Positions 30,313 through 39,908 of a stretch of DNA of 64,000 nt are shown piece by piece. How positions within the stretch are numbered: the stretch's first letter is position 1; each line of letters begins with the position of its first letter. The DNA is from an uncultured Flavobacteriales bacterium (GTDB lineage Bacteria > Bacteroidota > Bacteroidia > Flavobacteriales_D > CAJJDF01), in assembly GCA_937129365.1 (NCBI GenBank), contig CAKZNB010000049.1:62001-126000 (forward strand). The letters run 5' to 3'. The position numbers and the translations under genes were made by a program. A model generated the notes under the pieces. The model searched no databases, was not told the origin of the DNA, and saw only the letters and a program-made list of their open reading frames with translations.

Positions 30313-31050
30313 TTATATTTTTTTATTCAATTGTTCTAAAAAAAGTTTCTTTTTAGGTTTAGAGAGAGGAACAAAATCTCCGTTTGTTAATTCCAAAGTT
30401 CCTTCATTTAGATAATTTTTGATGAAATCTATATTTACAATATGAGATTTGTGAGCATGAAAAAAATTGAAATTTTCTAAAACAGAAACAAATTTTCCAA
30501 TATTTGCTGAGCTTAGTACAGGCTTTTCGTCAGTTGTATATATGTTAGTGTATCCATCATTTCCTTCTAGTCTTATTATTTGATTTGGTTTATAGAAACT
30601 AAGGCCGACTTGTGTAGGAATAATAATGCTGGAGTCATTTTGTTTATTGTTTTTAAGAAGAGAAATTTGTTTTTCATGATTTGATTTTTCCGTAATGTTG
30701 CTCTTAACTTTTTCAACTGCAGATATAAGTTCATCAATATCTATTGGTTTAAGGATATAATCAATAGCATTATGTTTAATAGCTGTAATAGCATAGTTTA
30801 AGTGTGCAGTTACAAAAATCACTTCCATATCTGGCGCATCAATTTTTGATAATAGGTCAAAACCACTAATAACAGGCATATCAATATCCAAGAAAACCAA
30901 ATCAGGTTTTAATTCATTAATTTTTTTAATTCCTTCTTCCGGATCCTGCGTTGTATGCAGTATTTCAAGATAAGGTATGTTACGAGTTATTTTGTTTTCT
31001 AGACTTCTAAGAGCAATCTCTTCGTCATCAATTAATATTGCTGTTATCAT
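30313..31050 (-). CDS. LytTR-family response regulator
   Basis: Receiver domain (LIDDEE, PDLVFLDIDMP, VTAHLNYAITAI, YILKPID) and LytTR domain (IIRLEGNDGYTNIYT...FFHAHKSHIVNIDFIKNYLNEGTLELTNGDFVPLSKPKK). Confidence 0.95.
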   Translation of the reverse strand: MITAILIDDEEIALRSLENKITRNIPYLEILHTTQDPEEGIKKINELKPDLVFLDIDMPVISGFDLLSKIDAPDMEVIFVTAHLNYAITAIKHNAIDYILKPIDIDELISAVEKVKSNITEKSNHEKQISLLKNNKQNDSSIIIPTQVGLSFYKPNQIIRLEGNDGYTNIYTTDEKPVLSSANIGKFVSVLENFNFFHAHKSHIVNIDFIKNYLNEGTLELTNGDFVPLSKPKKKLFLEQLNKKI

Positions 31051-33847
31051 TTTTTGTAAATATTAGTTTTACTTCTGTCCCAGGATAATCAATGTTTTCT
31101 GTAAAGTTTTGCATAGTATAACTAACTATCCATTTATTTGATTTATTGAGTAGTTTAATCCTTTCTTTAAAAATTAACGAAGATTTTGAGTCATGTCCTT
31201 GAAAAGAATTGGCTTTTATTTCTTTTGATTTTACAATCCCTATTCCATTATCATTAACAATTACTTCATAAGAGTTATTGGATATTTTTTTGAACATTAC
31301 ATTTACTTTTCCACCCTCTTTTTTATGGAATATTCCATGATTTATAGCGTTTTCTACAATAGGTTGAATAATCATGGTAGGAATATTGAGTTTGTCTTTA
31401 ATTAACTCTATCTCAATGTTTACCTCGAAATCCAGCTTATTTTTAAATCTCATTTTTTCAATTTCTAGATAGTTAGAGATAAGATCTACTTCCTTTTCAA
31501 GGCTAATTTCAGTCACATTGGATAGATCAAAAAAATGCCTAATCAATCTTGAAAATTTGAGTAAGTATTTATCTGACATCTCCAAATCATTTTCATTCAT
31601 ATAATATTGAATGGCATTAAGAGAATTAAATACAAAGTGTGGGTTCATTTGAGAACGTAGTGCCTCTAATTTAAAATTAGACAACTGTTTTTCCTGTTCA
31701 ATTTTCTTGTTAGCATTTTTAGAAATTCGATTTCTAAAATTCTTAAGAAGAAATAGAATAATAAGCAGTAAAATAATTCCAAGGAGTAGATAAAAAAGCT
31801 TTGTTTGATACCAATTTGGTAGGATTTCAATAAAAATTGATTTACTTAACGAATTGTTTTTTTCGTCTTCAACTTTAATGATTAGTTCATAATTCCCAAT
31901 TGGCAAATTGTTAAGATTGATTTGTCCTTTGGGAATTTGTATAAAGTTTTTTTGAGTTGGACTTAATTTATAACTATACTTCAAGTAGTTCTTGATTGTA
32001 AAATTAATGGTTGAAAAATCTACTTCAAGTGAGTTATTTCTAGTATATTTCACTTTCAGATTTGTATCGTTTACAACATCTTCATTCCAAATAATTTTAT
32101 TTATGTGTATTGATTGAAGCTGGTTAAGGTTTTTTACATCTTTTCGTATTCTGGTAATTCCATTTGAAGTAGCAATAAATAAATCATCATTAACTAACAA
32201 CACATCATTTACCAGATTGCTTTTTAAGCCATCATTAATGTTATATATATAGGTCAGTTTAAATTTTGAATTCCTATTTGAAATTGCATACAATCCTTTG
32301 TTTGTTGCAGCAAAGATATTACTGTCGTTATAAACTTTGACTTTTTCAATAAAAGAGATATTTTTAAATAGTTTAATAATTTCGCCATTTTTATATTTAT
32401 AAAGGCCATGACCGTCTGAACCAATCAGTAGGTGCTCTCCAGAAATTGCAAAAGAATTTATTGGTTTTGAAAAATTTATAGGATGTTTAATAAATTCATT
32501 TTTATATCTATAAAACAATCCATTGTAAGTAGCAATAAAAACTGTATCATTAAATTTAATCACATCTTTTAGGTGACTATTAAAATTAGTAATAACATTA
32601 AAGTTAGAATCTAATTCTTCCGATTCATAGTGATGGGATGCGTAGTAGGTGTTGTTAATTTTTACTATTTTTTTTGCATTCCAAGTGCTAACATTCTCAA
32701 TAAAATTGTAATTCGAATCCAAGATAATAGTTCTATTTTTACAGATGTTTATTTTATTATTCACTTCTATGTAGGTGTAAACATCGTGCTCGGTTTCATT
32801 AGTGTATTTTAATTTTGCCTCCCCATTTTCAAATGTTCCAAAGTTTTTTTTCTTGGTTATAAAATGGATTCTATCAAAAATAATTTTTAGTTCTTTAGTA
32901 GTTCCCAAATCATAAGTTACAGTTTTGGATTCTGAGTAGGATAAAAAGTAAATTCCGTTATTGAAACTTGCAATCCAAATGTTACCAAGCCTGTCTCGCA
33001 TGCTAAAGTAACTTTCTAGTTTCGGGTCAATTTTATAGATGTTGTTTACCTCAAGGTTACTGTCCAAATCCAGTACAAAATTATAACCAGTTAACTGGTA
33101 AGAATTATTCATATACCCAATTCCAATTTTGTGTTTTAAATTTAAATTATAATCATCCAGCTGTATACGGTAGATTTTTAATGTGTTTAATTCAATTACT
33201 TGAATCGTATTATCAATAACTAAAAATAGTTTATTGTCAGGGAATAAACTAAAGTAGGGACCTCTTTTACCTTGTTTTAAAACAAATTTAATTTCATTTT
33301 TATTAGTTTTTACAAAAATAGAATCTCTCGCGTATACAAGGGATTGAGCATATTTTGAATTAAGTATGTACTCTTTTTTTACTTTAGAACTATTAATTAC
33401 TGTCCATTTATTATTGACTAATTCAATCAGTTGAAAGTCTAAATTATAAAACCCAACTGTGTTTTTATATTGAACTATATCGTGAGGAATCATATTTATT
33501 CCTTGTTCCATCGGAGAAAATTTGTGAACTATATCGTTTTCAATGTATCCATGTTGCTTTGAAGAGGAGAAGAACCAAACTTTATTGTCTCCGGTAATTC
33601 TAATGTTCCAAATGTCATTAGTAGGTAAACCATCATTGGTAGTAAATATTCTGGCATTTGTTCCATCATATTTGGTAATTCCTTTTTCTCCTATCATCCA
33701 TATAAATCCATCATAATCTTGCATGATTCTATAGTTGTGTACGGTATTCAATTCTTGATCTTCAAATAGCTTTGTCTGCGCTATGGATTGGAAACAAATC
33801 ATAGAGAATAAAAAACAAGTAATTCTGTAGAATTGATGGGGAATCAT
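31028..33847 (-). CDS. LytS-type sensor histidine kinase with beta-propeller sensor domain
   Basis: Propeller repeats (YDGFIWMIGEKGITKYDGTNARIFTTNDGLPTNDIW), TM helix, His-kinase ALRSQMNPHFVFNSLNAIQYYM, HATPase NDNGIG. Confidence 0.93.
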   Translation of the reverse strand: MIPHQFYRITCFLFSMICFQSIAQTKLFEDQELNTVHNYRIMQDYDGFIWMIGEKGITKYDGTNARIFTTNDGLPTNDIWNIRITGDNKVWFFSSSKQHGYIENDIVHKFSPMEQGINMIPHDIVQYKNTVGFYNLDFQLIELVNNKWTVINSSKVKKEYILNSKYAQSLVYARDSIFVKTNKNEIKFVLKQGKRGPYFSLFPDNKLFLVIDNTIQVIELNTLKIYRIQLDDYNLNLKHKIGIGYMNNSYQLTGYNFVLDLDSNLEVNNIYKIDPKLESYFSMRDRLGNIWIASFNNGIYFLSYSESKTVTYDLGTTKELKIIFDRIHFITKKKNFGTFENGEAKLKYTNETEHDVYTYIEVNNKINICKNRTIILDSNYNFIENVSTWNAKKIVKINNTYYASHHYESEELDSNFNVITNFNSHLKDVIKFNDTVFIATYNGLFYRYKNEFIKHPINFSKPINSFAISGEHLLIGSDGHGLYKYKNGEIIKLFKNISFIEKVKVYNDSNIFAATNKGLYAISNRNSKFKLTYIYNINDGLKSNLVNDVLLVNDDLFIATSNGITRIRKDVKNLNQLQSIHINKIIWNEDVVNDTNLKVKYTRNNSLEVDFSTINFTIKNYLKYSYKLSPTQKNFIQIPKGQINLNNLPIGNYELIIKVEDEKNNSLSKSIFIEILPNWYQTKLFYLLLGIILLLIILFLLKNFRNRISKNANKKIEQEKQLSNFKLEALRSQMNPHFVFNSLNAIQYYMNENDLEMSDKYLLKFSRLIRHFFDLSNVTEISLEKEVDLISNYLEIEKMRFKNKLDFEVNIEIELIKDKLNIPTMIIQPIVENAINHGIFHKKEGGKVNVMFKKISNNSYEVIVNDNGIGIVKSKEIKANSFQGHDSKSSLIFKERIKLLNKSNKWIVSYTMQNFTENIDYPGTEVKLIFTKNDNSNIN

Positions 33848-33940
33848 AATTTCTTAGTTGAATTTCATCCTAATTATAGGAAATATATAGCAGGTAAAAA
33901 AATAAAAAACAGGCAATTACAAAAATTATTTTTTAATGAT

Positions 33941-34000
33941 TTCGGTTAATTGATTGAACCGAATTGTTAATTGATTGAAGTGGTTTGTTGGTTGATTTGT
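33941..34000. promoter_or_regulatory. Three 21-bp-phased GTTAATTGATTGAA-like direct repeats, candidate LytTR operator
   Basis: Two perfect 14-mers at 33945 and 33966 and a 9/14 match at 33987; also TTCGGTT/AACCGAA inverted repeat at 33941-33963. Confidence 0.55.
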
Positions 34001-34164
34001 TCTTGATAAGAAAAAAATATGACACTAGATTCGAAACAATAAATTATGAAAAATAGAACTTATAAGAGGAGAATACTTCAGGCGTGTGTTTGAAGTGGCG
34101 TATTGCAAGTACCGAACACTCCTTAACTCAAAGTAGGTGCGAAAATTATTAAAATTTATTTATC

Positions 34165-34779
34165 ATGAAAATTTACAAAAAAATTATGCTGGTTGTTGCT
34201 GGGTCAATTCTACTAGCCAATTGTACAAAAGAAAAAGAAATGCCTAGCAGCCCTAAGCAGAAAGATTCGGTCCAATTTTTACTTAATGGAGAAAGGCTTG
34301 TAGGTATAAACGATATTGAGTGGACTGATCAAACACATTTTGTACAATATAATGCAGAAAATCTTGCATTTGATAGTGATGAAGCTTTCTTGAGTTGGGC
34401 TGAATCAACCAACGATAGTCACAAAATTATTCAAAAATTTAATTATGCAGCAGAAATGCATGCAATGGCAATTGAAACTGGAATGATTGATGACGAGGAA
34501 AGAACTTTGTCTTATATGAATGAAATTGATAATTCAACTAATCGCGCTGGTAGAACCTTACTTTTCGATAAGAAAAATCATTTGGGTGCATTTTTAGGTG
34601 CATATCGAGTTGCAGCTATGATTCCAAAAAAGAATAGAAATCGAGCGGAATCTGTTGTTGCTGCTGGGTTTGGAGCTTTATGTAGTAAAAAATGGTTTGG
34701 TGGAGCAAAACGGTGGTATTTTGGACTTCCTATTAAAGATTTGACATGGTTTAACAATGCAACTGTATCGATTTTTTAA
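34165..34779 (+). CDS. Hypothetical lipoprotein, possible beta/gamma-crystallin-like domain
   Basis: Lipobox LLANCTK; C-terminal TLLFDKKNHLGAFLG...NRAESVVAAGFGALCSKKWFGGAKRWYFGLPIKDLTWFNNATVSIF resembles two Greek-key motifs (inference). Confidence 0.5.
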   Translation: MKIYKKIMLVVAGSILLANCTKEKEMPSSPKQKDSVQFLLNGERLVGINDIEWTDQTHFVQYNAENLAFDSDEAFLSWAESTNDSHKIIQKFNYAAEMHAMAIETGMIDDEERTLSYMNEIDNSTNRAGRTLLFDKKNHLGAFLGAYRVAAMIPKKNRNRAESVVAAGFGALCSKKWFGGAKRWYFGLPIKDLTWFNNATVSIF

Positions 34780-34789
34780 TTTAAAATCA

Positions 34790-35044
34790 GGAATAGGCTT
34801 TAATATTGACACTGGTTCTCAAGTTGTTGAAAACACAAAGTCTTTGCCTGCAATTAATTATTTAGATCTTGACGAATATTTATTAATCCAAGAACAGCAG
34901 AAAGTTCAAGAGCAAAACATTAGAATTGCCCAAAGTGGTCGTTATCCTGCTTTATCACTCTCAGGTTCTTTTGGGAGTGGATATTCAGGAAATAATAAAG
35001 AGTTGGTGGGCACTGAATTTTTACCAAAACCCTTTAATATTCAA
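34790..35044 (+). pseudogene. TolC-family outer-membrane efflux protein fragment
   Basis: INYLDLDEYLLIQEQQKVQEQNIRIAQSGRYPALSLSGSFGSGYSGNNKELVGTEFLPKPFNIQ resembles an internal TolC segment; no signal peptide, no remainder of the gene. Confidence 0.7.
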
Positions 35045-35606
35045 GTAATTCTTTTATTTTCAACTTCAAAACTGGCAATACATTTTCTCCAAACCATTCA
35101 TTTTTAGCCATCCAAATGTTGTTTCTAGGTGATGGATGAGGTAAAACAAAATGTTTAGGAAGGTATTCTTCATAACTCTTTACAGTCTCTGTTAGAGTTC
35201 TCTTCATCTTCTCTTTCAAATAATAGTTTTGAGCATAGGTTCCAATAAGAATTACTAATTTCAAATTTTTCATTTTTTCAAAAACGGAATCATGCCAGAG
35301 TGGAGCACATTCTTTACGGGGAGGTAAATCACCTGACTTTCCTTTTCCGGGGTAGCAAAAACCCATTGGAATTAATGCGATTTTTTCTGGATTGTAAAAT
35401 GTTTCATCGGATATTCCCAACCAATTTCTTAAGTTGTTTCCGCTTTTATCATCCCAAGGGATGCCAGATAGGTGAACCGCTTTTCCTGGAGCTTGTCCAA
35501 TAATAGCAATTTTACTTTTTTCATGAATACTTACAACTGGCCTTGGACCAAGTTCCAAAAATGGTTTGCAGACTTCGCACTTCGATATTTCTTTTAGTAG
35601 GTTCAA
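35034..35606 (-). CDS. Uracil-DNA glycosylase-superfamily protein
   Basis: IAIIGQAPGKAVHLSGIPWDDKSGNNLRNWL, VILIGTYAQ, HFVLPHPSPRNN. Confidence 0.88.
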   Translation of the reverse strand: MNLLKEISKCEVCKPFLELGPRPVVSIHEKSKIAIIGQAPGKAVHLSGIPWDDKSGNNLRNWLGISDETFYNPEKIALIPMGFCYPGKGKSGDLPPRKECAPLWHDSVFEKMKNLKLVILIGTYAQNYYLKEKMKRTLTETVKSYEEYLPKHFVLPHPSPRNNIWMAKNEWFGENVLPVLKLKIKELLEY

Positions 35607-35633
35607 TATTTCTAAAAGTAATTAAAACCAATA

Positions 35634-35670
35634 GATAAAACGGCCTCGCTATAAGTGAGGCTGTTTTTTA
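35634..35670. terminator. Bidirectional terminator-like hairpin between the UDG and DUF6340-like genes
   Basis: AACGGCCTC-gctataagt-GAGGCTGTT flanked by A and T runs. Confidence 0.75.
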
Positions 35671-36720
35671 ATTCTTCATCTGTTCTTCCAATTCCTTTTT
35701 GCTTGCCAATCTATTTTTTAATGTATTGACATAAGCCAAAGCCTTTTTGTTATTGTGCGTTAAATAAGAAATATTTGCCCACTCAATAGCTTTTTCCAAG
35801 TCGCCATCAATCTCACTTATCAGAGCTAGGTTGTAGGTTGCTCTTCCAGCAATTTTACTTTTTAAATTATTTACATCTCTTTGCCAAAGTTCTGCAGCTC
35901 CTTCCCAGTCACCAACATTGATATATCGTTTTGCAGCTTTTAAGTTATCAGAACCTCTAATGTAAATTCTTCTTGAGACAGTAACTTCTTGTGGTAAAAC
36001 TCTTTGAGCATAATTTATGCCAAGTATTTTACTAATTTCTAATACATTTTCTTTCCTTCTCTCAATGGCTTCAATTGCTTTTAGCGGATTTATGCCTCTT
36101 CCTGTTGAAGAAGTATTTTCAACTAATACCACTTCATCTCGGATAGTTTTTGTTCTAATATCATAAATTCTCCATCCTGTTTTTATTCTAGTATCAACTC
36201 TTGCAATGTGTTCAGGGATTTGAATATTTCCTCCCAAAGGATTGGGCACAGCTCTCATTCGAGTTGAGTAGTCTATCTTGGTATCCGTATCAAAAAAAGA
36301 TAATACAAATACTACTTCCACATCATTTTCATTTCCAATTTCTTCTAGTTTAGCCCAAGGAATTGAAGAAGGAAAAACACTCATGCCTGGAGTTTTTAAT
36401 CCTGAGCTATCAATTTTTGTAACGTAATTAAAACGTCTGTTTTTCAATAATTCATCTTTCATTGAGGTGGTAGAAGCCTCAGCAGCATCTTTGTCAAAGT
36501 ATTTACCCTCAGCAGATAGCACTTTGTCTATCGCATCAATTGCTTTGTTTTTCTTTTCAGGCTCTGATCTATCAATTACTCCCACTTTTTTATAAGTAGA
36601 ATCAAAAAATACAGGTGCTGGTTCAATAATATTTATCGTATAAACACTGGTAGTTTTGCAAGAACTAAAAGCGATTAAACTAACTAATAAAAGGGCGAAA
36701 TAAGAGTAATTTTTTTTCAT
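35668..36720 (-). CDS. DUF6340-like lipoprotein
   Basis: Lipobox AFSSCKTT; Bacteroidota lipoprotein layout with C-terminal TPR-like region. Confidence 0.65.
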   Translation of the reverse strand: MKKNYSYFALLLVSLIAFSSCKTTSVYTINIIEPAPVFFDSTYKKVGVIDRSEPEKKNKAIDAIDKVLSAEGKYFDKDAAEASTTSMKDELLKNRRFNYVTKIDSSGLKTPGMSVFPSSIPWAKLEEIGNENDVEVVFVLSFFDTDTKIDYSTRMRAVPNPLGGNIQIPEHIARVDTRIKTGWRIYDIRTKTIRDEVVLVENTSSTGRGINPLKAIEAIERRKENVLEISKILGINYAQRVLPQEVTVSRRIYIRGSDNLKAAKRYINVGDWEGAAELWQRDVNNLKSKIAGRATYNLALISEIDGDLEKAIEWANISYLTHNNKKALAYVNTLKNRLASKKELEEQMKN

Positions 36721-36787
36721 AGTATTTGATTGTTGGTTTACTATAACTTCAATCTCTGTGCCAAGATTTATCTAAAGTTGATAAAAA

Positions 36788-36820
36788 GAAAAAACTCTCG
36801 CAAATTAATACGAGAGTTTC
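36788..36820. terminator. Terminator hairpin downstream of the hsp20 gene
   Basis: AAACTCTCG-caaattaata-CGAGAGTTT. Confidence 0.75.
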
Positions 36821-36845
36821 TCCTAACCATCTATGAAAAAACTAA

Positions 36846-37274
36846 TTACTCAATCGCTATTAGCTTATTTTTCTTGATTTCTTCTTCCTTTTTAGGAATC
36901 AATACGGTCAAGAGGCCGTTTTCGTTTTTAGCTTCAATTTTTTCAGTGTCTACCAATTTTGGTAAGTTGAAACTTCTTTTGAACGAGTGGTAAGAGAATT
37001 CTTTTCTCACACTTCTTTCATTTTCCGTAGTTTCTTCTTTTTTTACATTTGCACTAATTGTTAGTTTATTGTCTTTCAATTCAATTTTGATGTCTTCTTT
37101 TTTCAATCCTGGAACAGCCAATTCAATTGAATGAGTTGTTTCATTTTCTTGAATATTTGCCAAAGGAACTTGGCTCATCAAATTTCTTTTTACAGTCTCC
37201 ATTGAATCTTGACCAAATACTTCGTCAATTAAATTAGTAAAGCCAGGAATAAAGTTGTTGTGTGTAATTTTCAT
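36846..37274 (-). CDS. Hsp20/alpha-crystallin small heat-shock protein
   Basis: IQENETTHSIELAVPGLKKEDIKIELKDNKLTISANVKKE...ENGLLTVLIPKKEE. Confidence 0.95.
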   Translation of the reverse strand: MKITHNNFIPGFTNLIDEVFGQDSMETVKRNLMSQVPLANIQENETTHSIELAVPGLKKEDIKIELKDNKLTISANVKKEETTENERSVRKEFSYHSFKRSFNLPKLVDTEKIEAKNENGLLTVLIPKKEEEIKKNKLIAIE

Positions 37275-37353
37275 AATTATTATTTTTAGTTATAAATGTG
37301 TTTAATTATCGTTAATTTCAAATTCGATAACCTTAGTACAAAACCAATTCCAA

Positions 37354-37857
37354 ATGCAAAACCATTCATTTTTACAGACAAAAAGTCTTAATCAGTTGAT
37401 TTTAAATGTCAAAAAGACAGTTTTAGGTGTTTTCGTATTGATATTTTGTCTTAATTGTTCTTTTACAAAGAAGCCGAAAACAACCCAAAATGATATTTCT
37501 ATAATTACAAACTATATGCAAGAACAAGAAAATTCTTGGAATAGAGGAGATTTAGAAGGTTTTATGAAGTACTACTGGAAATCAGATTCTTTACGATTTA
37601 TTGGAAAGAGTGGGTTGAATTATGGCTGGCAAAAAACATTGGATAATTATAAAAAATCATACAAGAACAAAGAAGAAATGGGAACGCTGAAATTCACTAA
37701 TAAAAGTCTTGATATTATTGGAGAACAGACTATCTTCGTAATAGGAAAATGGAAGTTGAGTAGGGTAGATAGCCTAGGAAATTTAGGAGGAATGTATAGC
37801 CTTATTTGGGAGAAGAAAAACGGAAAATGGGTAATTACCACTGATCATTCTAGTTAA
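37354..37857 (+). CDS. DUF4440/NTF2-like lipoprotein
   Basis: MQEQENSWNRGDLEGFMKYYWKSDSLRFIGKSG...GMYSLIWEKKNGKWVITTDHSS. Confidence 0.8.
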   Translation: MQNHSFLQTKSLNQLILNVKKTVLGVFVLIFCLNCSFTKKPKTTQNDISIITNYMQEQENSWNRGDLEGFMKYYWKSDSLRFIGKSGLNYGWQKTLDNYKKSYKNKEEMGTLKFTNKSLDIIGEQTIFVIGKWKLSRVDSLGNLGGMYSLIWEKKNGKWVITTDHSS

Positions 37858-37874
37858 TAAAAAACAACAATCTA

Positions 37875-38915
37875 TTGAGAAATTCACTCAAACAATTTAT
37901 TGCAGGACCTTGTAGTGCTGAGACCAGAGAGCAAGTTTTGCAAACAGCCAAAGAACTTAGTGAAATTGGTGAACTCACTTATTTTCGAGCGGGAATCTGG
38001 AAGCCAAGAACAGCACCTGGTTCTTTTGAAGGAATAGGGGAGAAAGGGCTTGAATGGTTAGCAGAAGTAAAAAAAACTTACGGGATAAAAACTACAACCG
38101 AAGTAGCAACTCCAGAACATGTAGAAGCTTGCCTCAAAGCGGGAATTGACGCACTTTGGATAGGTGCAAGAACAACAGTAAATCCTTTTTATGTACAACA
38201 AATTGCAGATTCACTAAAAGGAATTGATATTCCTGTATTTATAAAAAATCCAATAAGCCCAGATGTTGGTTTATGGATGGGAGCGATTGAAAGATTTAAA
38301 CTAGCCGGAATACAAGATGTTTCAGTTATTCATAGAGGTTTTTTCTCTTATGCAAAAGGAATTTTCAGGAATCCACCCATGTGGGAAATTCCAATAAAAT
38401 TGAAAACAGAATTTCCTGATTTACAGATTATTTGTGACCCAAGCCACATTACTGGAGATTCAAAATTAATAGAAGAAGTATCTAAATTTGCTATGCAACT
38501 GGGTATGGACGGATTAATGATTGAGACCCACCCAAATCCAACAAAAGCTTGGAGTGATGCTAAACAACAAGTTACTCCAGATCGATTGAAAGAAATTGTG
38601 CAAGCAATTCTCAAAAGTAAATCAGACACAGATATTAGCCATGAGGAATTAGAGAAAATGAGAAGAGAAGTAAATTTAGTGGATAGTCAAATGCTTGAAG
38701 ATATTGCAAAAAGAATGTTGATTGTGAAAGAGATAGCTAAATTTAAAAAAGAAAATTCGGCTACAGTTTTTCAACATGCCCGTTGGAAATTCGTGTTAGA
38801 AGAATCTAAAAAGAAAGCCAAAGAATTGGGCTTGAACGAAGAATTTGTGGAAGATTTAATGAATATCATTCACAAGGAATCTTTGAATATTCATCATACA
38901 ATTTATAATTCTTAA
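37875..38915 (+). CDS. Bifunctional DAHP synthase/chorismate mutase type II (TTG start)
   Basis: FIAGPCSAETREQVLQTA...FRAGIWKPRTAPGSFEG; C-terminal chorismate mutase helices (LEKMRREVNLVDSQMLEDIAKRM). Confidence 0.93.
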   Translation: MRNSLKQFIAGPCSAETREQVLQTAKELSEIGELTYFRAGIWKPRTAPGSFEGIGEKGLEWLAEVKKTYGIKTTTEVATPEHVEACLKAGIDALWIGARTTVNPFYVQQIADSLKGIDIPVFIKNPISPDVGLWMGAIERFKLAGIQDVSVIHRGFFSYAKGIFRNPPMWEIPIKLKTEFPDLQIICDPSHITGDSKLIEEVSKFAMQLGMDGLMIETHPNPTKAWSDAKQQVTPDRLKEIVQAILKSKSDTDISHEELEKMRREVNLVDSQMLEDIAKRMLIVKEIAKFKKENSATVFQHARWKFVLEESKKKAKELGLNEEFVEDLMNIIHKESLNIHHTIYNS

Positions 38916-38954
38916 GATTTAATTATCTTTAGTTTTTTAAAAATCAGTTTTTCA

Positions 38955-39908
38955 ATGAAGAAAAGTTTAGTAATTGGTGCCAACGGACAAATTGGTTCAG
39001 ACTTAGTATTGGGATTAGCCAATAGAGTAGGAACAGAAAATGTAATAGCAACAGATGTAAAACCCGGAAATCATGGAGAAGTTATATTTGAATTACTAGA
39101 TATATTGGATGCTGAAAAATTAAAAGAAATAATAGAGAAATATAATGTAGGAACAGTGTATTTATTAGCTGCATTGTTATCGGCAACTGCTGAGCAGAAG
39201 CCAATGGCAGCTTGGAAACTTAATATGGATGGACTTTTGAATGTGTTGGAATTAGCAAAAGAGGGTGCAATAGATAAGGTGTTTTGGCCAAGTTCAATAG
39301 CAGTTTTTGGACCTACTACACCGAGAGATAATACGCCACAAACTACTATTATGGAACCAACTACAGTTTATGGGATTAGTAAACTAGCAGGCGAAAGATG
39401 GTGCGAATATTACTTTAATAAATATGGAGTTGATGTGCGAAGTATTCGTTATCCTGGGTTAATTAGTTATAAAGCTGAACCAGGTGGAGGAACTACAGAT
39501 TATGCAGTAGCGATATATTACAAAGCATTGCAAGAAGGGAAATACGAGTGTTATTTGGAAGAAAACACTTATTTACCTATGATGTACATGGAAGATGCAA
39601 TAAAAGCAACTATAGACTTAATGCACGCAGATAAAGAAAAAATTAAAATTCGTTCGAGTTATAACCTTGCAGGGATTAGTTTTTCTCCAATTGAGATTTC
39701 TGAGGAAATTAAGAAACATATCTCAGACTTTTCAATTAGTTACGCTCCAGATTTTAGGCAAGAAATTGCCAATTCTTGGCCCAAAAGCATTGATGATAAA
39801 AGAGCACAAGAAGACTGGGGTTGGAAAAATTCTTATGAATTAAATTCTATGACTTCTGAGATGTTGGAAGGGTTGAAAAGTAAATTAAATATTACTGATT
39901 CCAACTAA
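38955..39908 (+). CDS. NAD-dependent epimerase/dehydratase (L-threonine 3-dehydrogenase-like)
   Basis: VIGANGQIGSDLV, FWPSSIAVFGP, YGISKLAGERWCEYY. Confidence 0.88.
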   Translation: MKKSLVIGANGQIGSDLVLGLANRVGTENVIATDVKPGNHGEVIFELLDILDAEKLKEIIEKYNVGTVYLLAALLSATAEQKPMAAWKLNMDGLLNVLELAKEGAIDKVFWPSSIAVFGPTTPRDNTPQTTIMEPTTVYGISKLAGERWCEYYFNKYGVDVRSIRYPGLISYKAEPGGGTTDYAVAIYYKALQEGKYECYLEENTYLPMMYMEDAIKATIDLMHADKEKIKIRSSYNLAGISFSPIEISEEIKKHISDFSISYAPDFRQEIANSWPKSIDDKRAQEDWGWKNSYELNSMTSEMLEGLKSKLNITDSN

